Shown: piece by piece, positions 45,178 through 55,219 of the stretch
Position numbering within the stretch: position 1 is the first letter of the stretch
How the letters are laid out: each line of letters begins with the position of its first letter
DNA from: Gemella haemolysans ATCC 10379
GTDB lineage: Bacteria; Bacillota; Bacilli; Staphylococcales; Gemellaceae
Direction of reading: 5' to 3'
Assembly (NCBI RefSeq): GCF_000173915.1
Contig: NZ_ACDZ02000014.1
Span: forward strand, 124,001-188,000
Length of the DNA: 64,000 bases
Position numbers and translations under genes: made by a program
The notes under the pieces: generated by a model
What the model was told of the DNA's origin: nothing
Databases searched by the model: none
Seen by the model: the letters and a program-made list of their open reading frames with translations, nothing else

Positions 45178-45475
45178 ATCTTTAAAAGAATAATTAATTT
45201 AGATGTGAAGTTTTTTAAGTGTAGAACATGGATATTACTATTAATTTTAGTAAATATAATATATAATATTAGTAGGTACTTTATACCTATTAAACTATTT
45301 GTACAAAGTAATAATAAGGAGCCTTGCAGAAATGCATGGCTCTTTTTAAGTATTTATAGTTATGAAAAAAGAAAATCAAAAATATTGTAATTAAGATTTT
45401 AGATAAGCAACCTATTATTTTGAATTGTTTTAAGATATAATATAATAGAGATAATTTATAGAAAAAGGTGATTAT
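45178..45475. other. Rest of the rseP-sbcD intergenic region
   Basis: The region has a second terminator (45311-45337) and no convincing gene. A 61-codon frame from 45205 has no ribosome binding site and runs across that terminator. The sbcD binding site AAAAGGTGA lies at the 3' end. Confidence 0.5.
45311..45337 (+). terminator. Orphan terminator-like hairpin
   Basis: GAGCCTTGCA pairs with TGCATGGCTC (one mismatch) around a GAAA tetraloop-like loop, followed by TTTTT. No coding gene precedes it closely; it may be a back-up for the rseP terminator or end a small RNA. Confidence 0.65.
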
Positions 45476-46615
45476 ATGGTTAAATTTATACATACCGCTG
45501 ATTGGCATATTGGAAGAAAATTACAAGGAAAAGATTTATTAGAAGATCAACAAGTTGTGTTAGAAAATCTAATAACTGAAATGAAGAAAATCAATCCTGA
45601 TTTTTTAATAATTGCAGGAGATTTATATGATAGAAGTGTCCCTAGTAAGGAAGCGACTACTCTTTTACAAGAACTTTTAGTCAAAATTAATATAGAGTGT
45701 AATATACCTATTTTTGCCATTAGTGGAAATCATGACAGTAGAGAAAGATTAGCGATTGGAGAAGCTTGGTTTAGTAAACATAAATTTTATCTTCATACTA
45801 GATTAGAGCAAGCTTTTGATAAACTATCTTATGAAGATGCTGATATATATTTATTACCATATTTTGAGCCTTTTGAAGTGAGAGAACATTTTGAAGATGC
45901 TACATTAACAACGCATAATACAGCAACTAAAAGAGTAATTGATGAAATTTATAAAAATTTAGATACGAATAAGACTAATATTTTAGTAGCTCATACTTTT
46001 GTTTCTGGAGGATTAGAGACTGATTCTGAAAGAGAAATATCTGTCGGTACTGTTGAAAATGTGGCTGTGGGAGTCTTTGATAGATTTGATTATGTTGCCC
46101 TGGGTCATCTTCATAATCCGAATGCAATAAAAGAGGAACGTCTGAAATATAGTGGAAGTCCAATGGCGTACTCATTCTCTGAAGCTTCTCAAACCAAAGG
46201 TATGAGACTTATAGAGGTAACAAAAGAAAGTTATAGTGAAGAGTTTATTCAATTAAAACAAAAGAGAAAGCTACATAATATTAGTGGATCTTATGAAGAA
46301 GTTTTAACAAAAGAATTTCAACTAAACTATGATTGTAAAAATGATTATTTTAGTATGGAGCTCAGCGATTTAGAGGGAATAACTGATCCGTTACCTAGAA
46401 TTAAAGAATATTATCCTAATACGCTTATACTAAAGCAAAAAAGAAATACTGGCATCGATAATGAAGTGAAATTAGATAGAGAGATGCTAACTAAGAGTCC
46501 TTTACAATTAATAGAGGGATTCTATAATGAACAAACTGGTAGTGAATTAACTGATGGTCAAAAAAAAATACTGGTAAATATTATAGATAAGGTGAATCAA
46601 GATGAAACCAATTAG
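45476..46615 (+). CDS. sbcD: Exonuclease SbcCD, nuclease subunit SbcD
   Basis: The 379-residue protein has the Mre11/SbcD phosphoesterase motifs: FIHTADWHIGRKLQG, FLIIAGDLYDRSVPS, ISGNHDSRERLAIG, LVAHTFVSGG and VALGHLHNPN, which hold two Mn ions. It supplies the nuclease activity of SbcCD, which opens hairpins and protein-blocked DNA ends. A C-terminal capping domain (about 275-375) binds the SbcC coiled coil. It overlaps sbcC by 14 bases. Confidence 0.97.
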   Translation: MVKFIHTADWHIGRKLQGKDLLEDQQVVLENLITEMKKINPDFLIIAGDLYDRSVPSKEATTLLQELLVKINIECNIPIFAISGNHDSRERLAIGEAWFSKHKFYLHTRLEQAFDKLSYEDADIYLLPYFEPFEVREHFEDATLTTHNTATKRVIDEIYKNLDTNKTNILVAHTFVSGGLETDSEREISVGTVENVAVGVFDRFDYVALGHLHNPNAIKEERLKYSGSPMAYSFSEASQTKGMRLIEVTKESYSEEFIQLKQKRKLHNISGSYEEVLTKEFQLNYDCKNDYFSMELSDLEGITDPLPRIKEYYPNTLILKQKRNTGIDNEVKLDREMLTKSPLQLIEGFYNEQTGSELTDGQKKILVNIIDKVNQDETN

Positions 46616-49600
46616 ATTAGAATTAAAAGAGTTTGGTCCATATAAGAATGAAATAATAGAATGGGATAAAATAATAAATGAACCGATATTTCTAATTACA
46701 GGGAAAACTGGTTCAGGAAAATCAACGCTATTTGATGCAATTACTTATGCATTATACAATAAGACAACAGGAGGTAAAGATATAGCCTCACTAAGAACGA
46801 AGACAGCCTTGGATAAGGATAAAACACAGGTTAACTTTGATTTTGAATTAAGTGGAAAAAAATATAGGATTGAGAGAACTTTGGCGTATTTGAAGGCTGG
46901 TAATAAAAACTTAACATCGGGGAAAGTTGCTTTAATGCAATATAATGATGGAAAATTAGAAGTACTCGCAACAAAGGAACAAGAGGTAAAAGAAAAAGTA
47001 GAAGAATTGATAGGTTTAGATGATAAGCAATTTTGTCAAATAATTATCTTACCTCAAGGGAAATTTAAAGAGTTCTTATTATCGAAATCGAGTGAAAAAA
47101 AAGAAACTTTGAGATCATTATTTAATACTTACTTCTATCAAAAATTCGTGGAACAACTACAAGAACAAGCCAAAAAAATAGATAGTTCACATAAGCAAAA
47201 AGAAAAAGAGTTGATTACTAGATTTGAGCAGTTTGATATTGAAGAAGAACTTACAAAGTTTGAATATTTAAAAGACGAAAATTTTGAAGAAATACTAGGG
47301 ATTATTAACTCACAAGAAGAAACAGTAAAGAATGAGAAAAAAGAATTATTAAAATTAGAACGTAGTTTTTCTAAAGAAAAAGAGAAATTTATAGAATTAA
47401 GTAAGCTCAATGATAAATTCACTCAACTTAAAAATAACAAGTTAGAACTAGAAGAATTAAGTAAAAAAGAAGATTATTATAGTAGACTTAAATTAGAAGT
47501 AGAGAAGTTAAAAGAATTACAAAAGAGTAAAGATAAGATTATAGAGTACGCTTCTTTATTAACTAAGAAAATGAAGTTGAAGAAACTTGAAGAAGCTTTA
47601 TTAAATGAGGAAGATAAATACAAATTAGATTTAGATACTAATAAGAAATTAGCATTAGAATTAAATGCACAAAAAACTGATATAGAAGAACTTAGAAAGG
47701 AAACTATTGATTATAAGTTTTTCTATAATAACTTTAATGAATTAATTTTGGCTAAAAATAACATTGAAATTTATAGTAAAACATTAGAAGAGCTTACTTT
47801 GAAAAAAGAAACATATAAAGAGTTAGATTCTAGTCTAAAAGTTGCAAAAGAAAGCTACCTAGAGGATATTGAGGAGAAAAATATACTAGATGGCAGTATT
47901 GGTAAGTTAAAATTAGAAGTTTTGAAAAAAGAACAAGATGTAGAAAAACTTGAAGAATATAATAACAAATTATCTGAAGTAAATGATAAGAGTGTGAAAC
48001 TTACTGTTGATAAAAAACAATTAAAAGAACTGGAACTAGAGAAGAAGAAGCTTGAGCAAGAAGTTGAGTTATTAAATAAGAATAAAGAACAAGAAATTTT
48101 AAATGATTTTTTATTGAAATTGCATGAAGGGGATGATTGTCCTTTATGTAAACAAAAAATTGAACACTTACCAGATATTCCCGATTTAGCGGTAGTAGAT
48201 GAAAGTATAGAAAAATCGCTTCAAAAAGTCAATAAAGATATAATTCAACTAGAAACTCTTATAAAAAAAGATGAAGAAGAAATAGGAAAAATAAGTACTC
48301 TTTTGAAAAATTTAGGGGATACAATTAACTTTAAAGCAAAGGAAGAACTATTACAATTAGAAGATGAATTAAAGGCTGAAAATATTAAACTAACTGATAT
48401 TAGTAAAGTGATCAGAACATCTGAGGATAAAATTAAGGGACTTAATCGAGAAATAGAGGAACTTTCAGAGTTATTTAAAAATGAAGATGATATTAAACAA
48501 AAACATCTAGAAGCAAAAAATAAAATTGAACAATTTGAAAAAAATGTGAAAGTAGAGTTAGATGAGTTTGCAGGTTATTATGAGAAAATACAATCTCAAG
48601 TTGAAGAGTTCGATAATACCTACAACGTTCTACAAAATAATAGTAATGAACTATTGGTGAGAAAAACGAAACTAGAAACAGAACAGAAAAACAATAAGAC
48701 GAATTTACTAGAAGTTAGTAAAAGAATAGAAAATATTGTTGATAGTTTCACTAATTCTAAGCTTAATAAGTATTACGTAACCTTAGAAATGGCAGAAGAA
48801 GATATTGAGAAATTGAATAATTTAGAAGACTATGAATCTCAAATTAATAAATTTGAAGATACTAAGAAAATTATAGTAAACTCAATAGAAAAACTTGAAG
48901 AAGAGCTAAAAGAGTTAAATCAACCAGGTTTAGAAGAAGAGCAACAGAAACTACAAGATATTGAATCTCAAGTCAATGATTTTATAGAAAAAGTTGTAAT
49001 TCTTAATACAAGATTAGAAAATAATAAAAAATTATATAAAAAAATTCATAGTGAGTATATTGAACTTTTAGAATCATCTAAAGAGATAAGAGAAATTGTA
49101 GCATTTAGTGATGTTGTGAGCGGGAAGACTGAAAATAGAAAATCATTAGAAACATATGTTCAAGGTTATTATCTAGACTTGATTCTAGTTGCTGGTACGA
49201 AAAGATTATTACAGATGACAAATGATAGATATAGATTTATTAGACGTGATGAAAAATCAAAAGGTGGAGGACTTCAAGGATTAGAGATAGAAATACATGA
49301 TATTTATCTAAATAGCACTCGTATTATTAGCTCTCTTTCTGGAGGAGAATTATTCTTAGCTTCTTTAGCTCTCGCTTTAGGGTTAGCCGAAGTTATTCAA
49401 AATGAAAGTGGAGGAATATCACTTGAGACTATCTTTATCGATGAGGGATTTGGATCACTAGATGCTGAAACACTTGATATTGCACTAACAACGCTAATAG
49501 ATTTACAATCATACGGAAGGAATATCGGTATTATTTCACATGTCAGTGAGCTAAAAGAAAGAATTAGACCGAAGGTAGAAGTCTATTCTAAAGATAATTA

Positions 49601-49628
49601 TGCGAAGATTAAAATGACTGGAATATAA
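46602..49628 (+). CDS. sbcC: Exonuclease SbcCD, ATPase subunit SbcC
   Basis: The 1008-residue SMC-like protein has N-terminal Walker A GKTGSGKSTLFDAITYALY, a long antiparallel coiled coil (about 170-490 and 545-850) with the zinc hook DDCPLCKQKIE at about 509-520, and the C-terminal lobe with SSLSGGELFLASLALALGL (signature) and TIFIDEGFGSLD (Walker B). Two copies bind two SbcD to form the DNA-processing complex. The ATG lies inside the end of sbcD, so the subunits are made together. Confidence 0.97.
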   Translation: MKPIRLELKEFGPYKNEIIEWDKIINEPIFLITGKTGSGKSTLFDAITYALYNKTTGGKDIASLRTKTALDKDKTQVNFDFELSGKKYRIERTLAYLKAGNKNLTSGKVALMQYNDGKLEVLATKEQEVKEKVEELIGLDDKQFCQIIILPQGKFKEFLLSKSSEKKETLRSLFNTYFYQKFVEQLQEQAKKIDSSHKQKEKELITRFEQFDIEEELTKFEYLKDENFEEILGIINSQEETVKNEKKELLKLERSFSKEKEKFIELSKLNDKFTQLKNNKLELEELSKKEDYYSRLKLEVEKLKELQKSKDKIIEYASLLTKKMKLKKLEEALLNEEDKYKLDLDTNKKLALELNAQKTDIEELRKETIDYKFFYNNFNELILAKNNIEIYSKTLEELTLKKETYKELDSSLKVAKESYLEDIEEKNILDGSIGKLKLEVLKKEQDVEKLEEYNNKLSEVNDKSVKLTVDKKQLKELELEKKKLEQEVELLNKNKEQEILNDFLLKLHEGDDCPLCKQKIEHLPDIPDLAVVDESIEKSLQKVNKDIIQLETLIKKDEEEIGKISTLLKNLGDTINFKAKEELLQLEDELKAENIKLTDISKVIRTSEDKIKGLNREIEELSELFKNEDDIKQKHLEAKNKIEQFEKNVKVELDEFAGYYEKIQSQVEEFDNTYNVLQNNSNELLVRKTKLETEQKNNKTNLLEVSKRIENIVDSFTNSKLNKYYVTLEMAEEDIEKLNNLEDYESQINKFEDTKKIIVNSIEKLEEELKELNQPGLEEEQQKLQDIESQVNDFIEKVVILNTRLENNKKLYKKIHSEYIELLESSKEIREIVAFSDVVSGKTENRKSLETYVQGYYLDLILVAGTKRLLQMTNDRYRFIRRDEKSKGGGLQGLEIEIHDIYLNSTRIISSLSGGELFLASLALALGLAEVIQNESGGISLETIFIDEGFGSLDAETLDIALTTLIDLQSYGRNIGIISHVSELKERIRPKVEVYSKDNYAKIKMTGI

Positions 49629-49654
49629 TGTAATATAAAAAGAAAGGAGAAAAC

Positions 49655-52600
49655 ATGAACTTAGAATTATTAATTGGTCCAAGTGGTGTAGGTAAAACTA
49701 ACTACATATTAAATGATATCGAATTAAATAGAGATAACCATAAAATAATTGTATTAACTCCGGAACAGAACAGTTTTAATTTTGAAAAAATGTTATGTGA
49801 TAAGTTCGGTGGTACTTTTAATATTGATGTTATGAATTTCTCAAGTCTAACTAGAAAATTATCAAAACAGTTAGGAATGGATAATCTTAGTAGACTTGGA
49901 GATAATATTAAGCCATTCTACTTTTATAAAGCTGCAAAAAATTTGGAAAGTAGTGATAACTTTTTAGTTAAAAGAATTCTACAAGATGTTAATTTTATAG
50001 AAGTTGTAGAAGAAATTATAAATGAATTAAAAGAGTATAAAGTAAGTATTAATGTATTAGAAGAGTATCTGGAGAAAGATACTAATCTAGATAGTAGTCA
50101 TAAAGAAAAATTGGAAGCTATTTTAGAAATATATGTTGAATATTCGAGGTTATTAAGAGAACAGAGTTCTTTTGACAAAGTAGATTATATAACTGAATTG
50201 CTATTGTATCTAGAATACATTGATTTAAGTGACTACATTTTCTATGTAGATGCTTATTATAACTTTACAGCACAGGAATATTATTACATTGGAAAACTAG
50301 CTGAGAAGTCTAAAAAGTTAATAATTAGTGTTATAAGTGATGCAAATAGATATTTTAATTTTGATTTAGCACAACTGGTTCAAGGTTATGAACTAGAAAA
50401 GATGAAATATAATGATCTTTATCTATCTGATTTGTATAGTAAAGAAAAATATAAGCTAGATATTTTTAGAAAATCTCATGAGATAGTCGCTAGTATGAAT
50501 GAAATAGTGAAAAGTAATAAAGATGTTAATTTTTCTGTAGTTGCATTTGTAAAAAAAGAAGAAATAAATACGCTGAAATTTAAAATAAAAGATAATAAAG
50601 TAGAGGAATATGAAGTGTTAGAAACTCATAGAGGACGCTTTAATGGAGTTTCTAATGATATTCTTGCTGATAAATATTATAAAAACTTCACAGCACAGTA
50701 TGAGATTGATGATAGTATTGAAATTATGTGTGCAAAAAATAAGGAGTTAGAGGTTAAGCAAGTCGCTCGTGAGATTGTGAAATTAAAACATAATAATATC
50801 AATCAAAATGAGATAGCAATTCTTTATCGTGATAGTACATATGAAAATTATTTAAATATATTCAAAGATTATAATTTAGACGTTCATCTAGATAAAAATA
50901 TAGAAACTAGCAATCACCGTTTAGTTAAGTTTATACAAGAAACATTATATTTTGATGAAGATAGATTTAAAACTAGATTATTAAATCTACTAAAAACTAG
51001 ATTAACAAATTTTGAGAACATTTATCGACAAAAAGCAATTTCACATGTTTTACTAGGAGATTTAAATATTGATGAAAAACAATTAGAAAAAGATATTGCA
51101 GAGTTAGATGAAAACATGATAAAAGATAAGTTCTTAGCAAGCAATCTAGTAAATAATATAGGTGGAAAATATAAATACAGTGATTTATTAGAAAAAGTTA
51201 GAGTAGTTTCAATAGATGATCTTGAAAATATACTAAATGAGAAACTGGTAAATATGCATAGTGATATTTTAAAAGATTACTTTATTGAAAAAACGACGAA
51301 GTATACGACTGAACAGCTTGAAATTTGTAGACAAGTTTTATTAGAACTTATTGATAAGGTTTCAGATGTCTCAGCTAAGAACAATCTTCAAGCTAAGAGA
51401 TATATAAAAAAATTAGTAGATGTTTTTAATCATTGCAAAATTAAAATGTATCTTGATAAAGAAGATGGTGAGTATGATAACATCGAAGAGCTAAAAATTG
51501 ATAGTATAGATAGACAGGTTTACAAAAAAATTCTTGAATATATTAATGATATAAATGAGAACTTTGGTAGTGAAAAGTTTGAATATAAAAAATTCGTAAC
51601 TTTATTTAATACTGGATTAACATCTATCAAGTACCGTTCAATACCAGAGATTAATAATTCTATTATTATGTCTACTATGGATTTGGCAAAAGTTGAAAAT
51701 AAAAAAGTCGTCTTTGTTTTAGGATTCAATAAGGATGTATTGCCAGTATCTAAAAGTTCAGGATTAATAGATGATAAAGATAAAGAAAGATTAATTAGCG
51801 ATAATATCTTTTTATCACCGACAAAAGAAGCGGCACTTATTGATGAAGAGTTTGTAGCTTATATTGCTATGACAAGAGCTCAAGAAAAGACATATATAAG
51901 TTACAGTTTACTTGATAAAAGTTTTAAAGAGAATTTTGCATCTCCATACTTAAATACTGTGAGATCTTTATTCCCAGAATTAGAAGAAAAGCAAACTTCA
52001 AAAATTTTAGAGTTTTCTATTGCTGATTATAATTACTATTTAGAAAATATTTCAGAGATAGTTTCAACTAAGGAATTTAATTATCTATTTGCAAAAATTT
52101 ATCGTAGATTTATGGAAGTGAAAGATAGTAAGACAAAGGAAGTTGAAGTTTTAGTAGAGCTTATGATTAAGTTTTTAGAACATTATCAACTTACCTCAGT
52201 ACATGAAAGTTATGAGAATTATGAAGTTCTTGATGAATTAAATGACAGAGTATTTTTCACTAATGATACTAGTATTAAAAATTATTTATCTAAAATAATT
52301 AGAGATTATAGGTTTCAACTTAGTTCAGAATATATAGAGGAATTTTTAGAAATTAAGAAAGATAGTTTTTCTAAGTTTAGTATCTCTAAAATTTCTGATT
52401 TCGAAAGAAATCCTTATCAATTCTTTGTTAAACGAGTACTTGGAATAGAAGAGGAAAGGGATATTGATATTGATAATCTTGTTACTGGAAAATTTTTCCA
52501 CGCAGTAATGTCAGAAAAAAGAATTACTAATTTTATAGCTGAATGTGGAAGTAAATTTGATATAGACTTGATAAAAGATGAAGATATTGCAAGAAGATTT

Positions 52601-53500
52601 AATATTAAAGAGATTTTGAATGATGTTATTTATTCTAGTAATAACAAAGATATATTAGAAACGTCGAAGTTGATAGAATTATTGAATACACATAAGTATA
52701 TTTTAAATAATATGATTATGAGACTTGAAATGGCTATAGCAATAGAAATAAAATACTTTGCTTTAACGAAGTTTATGCCAACGTTCTTGGAAAAACCATT
52801 TAGTCTGGAAATAGTAGATAATGTTATTACGTGTAAAAATGTCGAAACCGGGGAAATTAATAAGAAAGAATTGCAACAGAAATATAATATACCACCAATT
52901 AAATTTACAGGCGTAATTGACAGAGTAGATGTTAATGGAAAGAATATTTCAATAATTGATTATAAGAGTAGTCAAAGTGATTTTTCTTTAGATAGTTTAG
53001 AATTAGGATTTATCTCTCAGATTTTAACTTATGCGTTGGCATGTGAACTCATGTTTGGTAAAAATTCAGAGGATATATTAGGTATATTTTATAGAGAGAT
53101 AGCTAAGTTAGGTAAAGATCTAAAAACATATAGATTAAGAGGTTTAGCGAATAGTGATTTAATACTAGATGATGGATTTTATGAAAAAGCTCCTGAAATT
53201 ATGTATGTTAGAACTACAAAAGCTAAGAAAATTCATGGAGCAGACAGTCATAAAGCATTTACAAGTCCTGAACTTGAAAAATTAGTTAATAAAAATCTTG
53301 AAAATATAATGAAATTAGTAGAGAAAATCTTTGAATTTAATTTTTCTCTAGATAATTATGAAATTGATAATCAATATTCTACTGAGAAGGAAACTTTATT
53401 TAACTTTGCAAGTAATAGTGATACACGACTAAGCTATAAAGAGAAGGTAGAGCTGAAACCAAAAGATTTAAAAGAAAAGTTACTTAATGACCTAAAATAA
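49655..53500 (+). CDS. rexB: RexB/AddB: helicase-nuclease subunit of the AddAB (RexAB) complex
   Basis: The 1281-residue protein has an N-terminal helicase-like half with Walker A LLIGPSGVGKTNYIL, a middle with STMDLAKVENKKVVFVLGF and AYIAMTRAQEKTYISYS, and a C-terminal RecB-type nuclease with FFHAVMSE, FTGVIDRVDVNGK and SIIDYKSSQ (Asp and Lys of the active site). It works with AddA/RexA at double-strand breaks. AddB's four iron-sulfur cysteines are missing: where the first is expected it reads ERNPYQFF, and no Cys triplet lies near the end, as in RexB of streptococci. No rexA follows: dlt genes come next. It is longer than typical AddB. Confidence 0.9.
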   Translation: MNLELLIGPSGVGKTNYILNDIELNRDNHKIIVLTPEQNSFNFEKMLCDKFGGTFNIDVMNFSSLTRKLSKQLGMDNLSRLGDNIKPFYFYKAAKNLESSDNFLVKRILQDVNFIEVVEEIINELKEYKVSINVLEEYLEKDTNLDSSHKEKLEAILEIYVEYSRLLREQSSFDKVDYITELLLYLEYIDLSDYIFYVDAYYNFTAQEYYYIGKLAEKSKKLIISVISDANRYFNFDLAQLVQGYELEKMKYNDLYLSDLYSKEKYKLDIFRKSHEIVASMNEIVKSNKDVNFSVVAFVKKEEINTLKFKIKDNKVEEYEVLETHRGRFNGVSNDILADKYYKNFTAQYEIDDSIEIMCAKNKELEVKQVAREIVKLKHNNINQNEIAILYRDSTYENYLNIFKDYNLDVHLDKNIETSNHRLVKFIQETLYFDEDRFKTRLLNLLKTRLTNFENIYRQKAISHVLLGDLNIDEKQLEKDIAELDENMIKDKFLASNLVNNIGGKYKYSDLLEKVRVVSIDDLENILNEKLVNMHSDILKDYFIEKTTKYTTEQLEICRQVLLELIDKVSDVSAKNNLQAKRYIKKLVDVFNHCKIKMYLDKEDGEYDNIEELKIDSIDRQVYKKILEYINDINENFGSEKFEYKKFVTLFNTGLTSIKYRSIPEINNSIIMSTMDLAKVENKKVVFVLGFNKDVLPVSKSSGLIDDKDKERLISDNIFLSPTKEAALIDEEFVAYIAMTRAQEKTYISYSLLDKSFKENFASPYLNTVRSLFPELEEKQTSKILEFSIADYNYYLENISEIVSTKEFNYLFAKIYRRFMEVKDSKTKEVEVLVELMIKFLEHYQLTSVHESYENYEVLDELNDRVFFTNDTSIKNYLSKIIRDYRFQLSSEYIEEFLEIKKDSFSKFSISKISDFERNPYQFFVKRVLGIEEERDIDIDNLVTGKFFHAVMSEKRITNFIAECGSKFDIDLIKDEDIARRFNIKEILNDVIYSSNNKDILETSKLIELLNTHKYILNNMIMRLEMAIAIEIKYFALTKFMPTFLEKPFSLEIVDNVITCKNVETGEINKKELQQKYNIPPIKFTGVIDRVDVNGKNISIIDYKSSQSDFSLDSLELGFISQILTYALACELMFGKNSEDILGIFYREIAKLGKDLKTYRLRGLANSDLILDDGFYEKAPEIMYVRTTKAKKIHGADSHKAFTSPELEKLVNKNLENIMKLVEKIFEFNFSLDNYEIDNQYSTEKETLFNFASNSDTRLSYKEKVELKPKDLKEKLLNDLK

Positions 53501-53523
53501 ATCGAGTTTAGAAAAAACTTATG

Positions 53524-53573
53524 AAAATTGATTTGTTGTTTTGAAAATAAAAAGCAATAAATCAATTTTTTTT
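53524..53573 (+). terminator. Terminator of rexB
   Basis: AAAATTGATTTGTTG (53524-53538) pairs with CAATAAATCAATTTT (53555-53569, one G-U-type mismatch), followed by TTTT. Confidence 0.8.
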
Positions 53574-53616
53574 ATAATTTTTTCTATTTTTTAATCACAT
53601 TTTTTAAGTTTTATAT

Positions 53617-53622
53617 TATAAT
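53617..53622 (+). promoter_or_regulatory. Probable -10 box of the dlt operon
   Basis: TATAAT about 95 bases before dltA; the -35 is weak (ATCACA-like near 53594). A CiaR- or Apr-type operator was not recognised. Confidence 0.45.
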
Positions 53623-53715
53623 AGTATAAGGAGTATAATGTCGACTTTTTGATATATAGTGATGTAAAATTAAAAGTCAATTAAGAATAGATATAGAGGC
53701 AAGGATAAAATAAAT

Positions 53716-55218
53716 ATGAAATTAACTTTTTTTGAAAAACTAGAACAGTATAGAAATAGTTCTAAAGAAGTATATATTAATAATATATATCAGAATGAAA
53801 ATTTAACGTATAAAAATTTAATAGAGTATTCAGATAGACTTGCGTCTTATCTTGAAGAAAAACTAGGAGAAGACAAAAATCCTATAGTAGTATATGGTCA
53901 TAAACATCCATTTATGTTAGTGTACTTTTTAGCGTGTGTAAAATCAGGAAGAGCATTCTGTCCGGTAGATATAAACACACCAAAAGAACGAGTAGAAGAA
54001 ATAGTAGAAACAACAGACTCAAAAGTAGTACTAGTCACAGAAGAAATAGAACTACCTAGAGAAATTCTAGATGTTAAATCAGCTAAAGAAATAATCTCAA
54101 GTACTCAAAACGCTATTTCAAAAGAAAAATATGTGAAAGATGAAGATATATTCTATATAATTTTCACATCAGGAAGCACAGGAAAACCAAAAGGAGTATG
54201 TATAACATATAATAACCTAAATAATTTCTTGCACTGGTACACAGGATACTATGATGAAAAAGAAGAATTAGTATTTTTAGGACATCCACCATTCTCATTT
54301 GATCTATCGGTAATGTCATTATGGCCAAGTATTTATCTAGGAGCTACTTTAGTACAAATAGATAAAAAGCATCAAGAAAACTTCAAAATAATGTTTGAAG
54401 AACTAAATAAATCCAATGCAACAATATGGATTTCAACACCATCATTTATAGAAATGTGTTTCGTAGATAAAAACTTCAATCAAAGTCTAATGCCGAAGGT
54501 GAAACAATTCGTCTTTTGTGGAGAAAAACTATTTAGCACAACAGTAGAAAAAATCCATCAAAACTTTGAAAATGCACAGGTAATAAATACTTATGGACCA
54601 ACAGAATCAACAGTAATGGTCACATGGGTAGAAATAACAAAAGAAGTGAATAAAAAATACTATGAGAACCTACCAGTAGGAGAAGTAAAATGGGGTACCA
54701 AAGTACACCTAGCAAATCCAGATGAAGAAAACAAAGGTGAAATAGTAATTACAGGAAACACTGTCGCAAAAGGATACTTCAAAAATGACGCTATAACAAA
54801 TGAAAAATTTGGTGTAGGGGAAGTAGAAGGAAAAGAAGAAAGAAGTTACCTAACAGGAGACTTAGGGTACTTCAAAGACGGCATGCTGTTTTGTGAAGGG
54901 CGCATAGACTTCCAAGTAAAACTACATGGCCACAGAATAGAACTAGAAGACATAGATAACAATCTACTTAAAAATAAAAAAATACGCCAAGCAGCGACAG
55001 TACCAAGCTATGAAGATGGAAAAGTAAAAGCATTGACATCATTTGTAGTATACAATGAAGAAATAGAAAAGCGCTTCGAAGTAACAAAACAAATAAAACA
55101 AGAGTTAAAAAAATTAGTGCCAGAATATATGATACCAAAAAAAATAGTATTTTTAGAAGAAATGCCACTAAACAACAATGGGAAAATAGATAAGAAAAAG
55201 TTAAAGGAGTTAGTATAA
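53716..55218 (+). CDS. dltA: D-alanine--D-alanyl carrier protein ligase DltA
   Basis: The 500-residue adenylating enzyme has core motifs FTSGSTGKPKGVCIT (A3), NTYGPTESTVMVTW (A5), LTGDLGYFKDG (A7), EGRIDFQVKLHGHRIELEDI (A8) and the catalytic Lys in NNNGKIDKKKL (A10). It activates D-alanine with ATP and loads it on DltC for D-alanylation of teichoic acids, which lowers surface negative charge and raises resistance to cationic peptides. The second half uses A-ending codons more heavily than neighbours, but the frame is intact. It heads dltABCD-dltX. Confidence 0.97.
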   Translation: MKLTFFEKLEQYRNSSKEVYINNIYQNENLTYKNLIEYSDRLASYLEEKLGEDKNPIVVYGHKHPFMLVYFLACVKSGRAFCPVDINTPKERVEEIVETTDSKVVLVTEEIELPREILDVKSAKEIISSTQNAISKEKYVKDEDIFYIIFTSGSTGKPKGVCITYNNLNNFLHWYTGYYDEKEELVFLGHPPFSFDLSVMSLWPSIYLGATLVQIDKKHQENFKIMFEELNKSNATIWISTPSFIEMCFVDKNFNQSLMPKVKQFVFCGEKLFSTTVEKIHQNFENAQVINTYGPTESTVMVTWVEITKEVNKKYYENLPVGEVKWGTKVHLANPDEENKGEIVITGNTVAKGYFKNDAITNEKFGVGEVEGKEERSYLTGDLGYFKDGMLFCEGRIDFQVKLHGHRIELEDIDNNLLKNKKIRQAATVPSYEDGKVKALTSFVVYNEEIEKRFEVTKQIKQELKKLVPEYMIPKKIVFLEEMPLNNNGKIDKKKLKELV

Positions 55219-55219
55219 A

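Noticed and set aside
45205-45390. 61-codon frame between rseP and sbcD
   Set aside because: It begins with GTG without a ribosome binding site and reads through a terminator hairpin.
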